A stretch of 60,096 bases of DNA from CBFGTV01 sp965652145 (GTDB taxonomy: Bacteria > Bacillota > Clostridia > Peptostreptococcales > Natronincolaceae): contig CBFGTV010000014.1 of NCBI GenBank assembly GCA_965652145.1, forward strand, positions 1-60,096, in the 5' to 3' direction. The position numbers and the translations under genes are program-made. Shown piece after piece: positions 59,651-60,096 of this stretch. Position 1 is the first letter of the stretch. The number at the start of each line of letters is the position of its first letter. The notes beneath the pieces are model-generated. The model worked only from the letters and a program-made list of their open reading frames with translations, did not search any database and had not been told where the DNA came from.

Positions 59651-60096
59651 TCTTTTCCCTCACTTATTGGTTTCTTACTTACTTATTTATATACGATATA
59701 GAGTAAAAAAATCCTTTAACCGAAGGTTTTTTCTGTACTTCCTAATTTAAACAAATTTTAACCTTTTATACCTAAGATATTATTTTTTTCCCTTCCAGCA
59801 CCTAACTGCTGGTTAAACAGTTAATAAATGCATCATTTTATAACCTTAATACCCTCATTTAATATTTTTATAGCAGGAAATCAAGGAAATAGGCACTGGC
59901 CATAATACGCTTACAACCACGGCCTTACCCTTTCAGGTTGCTATTATTTAGCATATGTTTCTTCGTGCATTAGCTTTCCAATCCTTTCAACATTAAAAGG
60001 ACCGTTAAATATATGAAACGATCCTTCTATTATTAAAATATGAGTATATTTTCAATAAATGAGGGGCTATATTTATGTTGGCTATTTTCTTTTATT
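59651..60096. other. Upstream region of dgt to the window edge
   Basis: 446 bases. Hairpins at 59705-59732 (AAAAAATCCTT / AAGGTTTTTT) and 59998-60029 (AAGGACCGTTT / AAACGATCCTT) look like terminators. A plus-strand ATG at 60075 behind GAGGGG opens a frame (MLAIFFY) that runs off the window; too short to judge. Confidence 0.4.

Noticed and set aside
1..60096. CRISPR arrays, tRNA or rRNA genes
   Set aside because: No regularly spaced repeats and no tRNA or rRNA signature were recognised on either strand; a dedicated scan was not possible by eye.

Overview
The window is chromosomal DNA from an endospore-forming, low-GC Gram-positive bacterium of the class Clostridia, most like Alkaliphilus or Natronincola. 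This rests on the Clostridia-type division and cell-wall (dcw) cluster with SpoVD and SpoVE-like proteins, the dgt-yqxD-dnaG-rpoD block, spore-related genes (a YhcN-type lipoprotein and a Spo0E-like peptide), an A-type RNase P RNA, and strong AGGAGG ribosome sites. The assignment is inference from gene content; no 16S rRNA gene is present.

Layout. (1) 1-19483, minus strand: the dcw cluster, in transcription order mraZ, rsmH, ftsL, spoVD/pbpB, murE, murF, mraY, murD, ftsW/spoVE, murG, murA (split), ftsQ/divIB, two DUF881 genes, sbp, ftsZ. It makes lipid II from UDP-GlcNAc and builds the division machine. Four 7-bp boxes just upstream of mraZ look like its own operator. (2) 4594-7280: a 2.69-kb element inserted in murA, immediately before the catalytic cysteine codon. 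It encodes a large serine recombinase whose stop codon abuts the attachment core, a 61-residue protein and an HD-domain hydrolase. Removing it at the shared 8-bp core CCACCTGG restores a 417-residue MurA in frame. This is the most striking feature of the window and resembles the excisable elements in sigK, comK and nifD. (3) 19484-31113: a Spo0E-like peptide, lgt, a YmfF/YmfH-like M16 peptidase pair, a frameshifted membrane chelatase-like gene, a YhcN-like lipoprotein, a small inverted-repeat element, ychF, pduL, an endonuclease-fold membrane protein, hpt and a PduO-type cobalamin adenosyltransferase. (4) 31290-43173: two complete peptide ABC transporter operons head to tail. Each has a hairpin between the binding-protein gene and the first permease gene. 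(5) 43837-52404: a NUDIX hydrolase, a lipoprotein form of NrfA nitrite reductase, a flavin amine oxidase, exoA, a YcaQ-like protein and rnpB. (6) 52405-59650: RNase HI-like, Nif3-like, trmK, rpoD, dnaG, yqxD and dgt, the usual Firmicute 'macromolecular synthesis' neighbourhood.

Sequence-quality flags: ftsZ has an in-frame stop plus two unusual substitutions within the first 80 bases of the window, and the chelatase-like gene is shifted at a run of eight G. Either could be an error or a real lesion.
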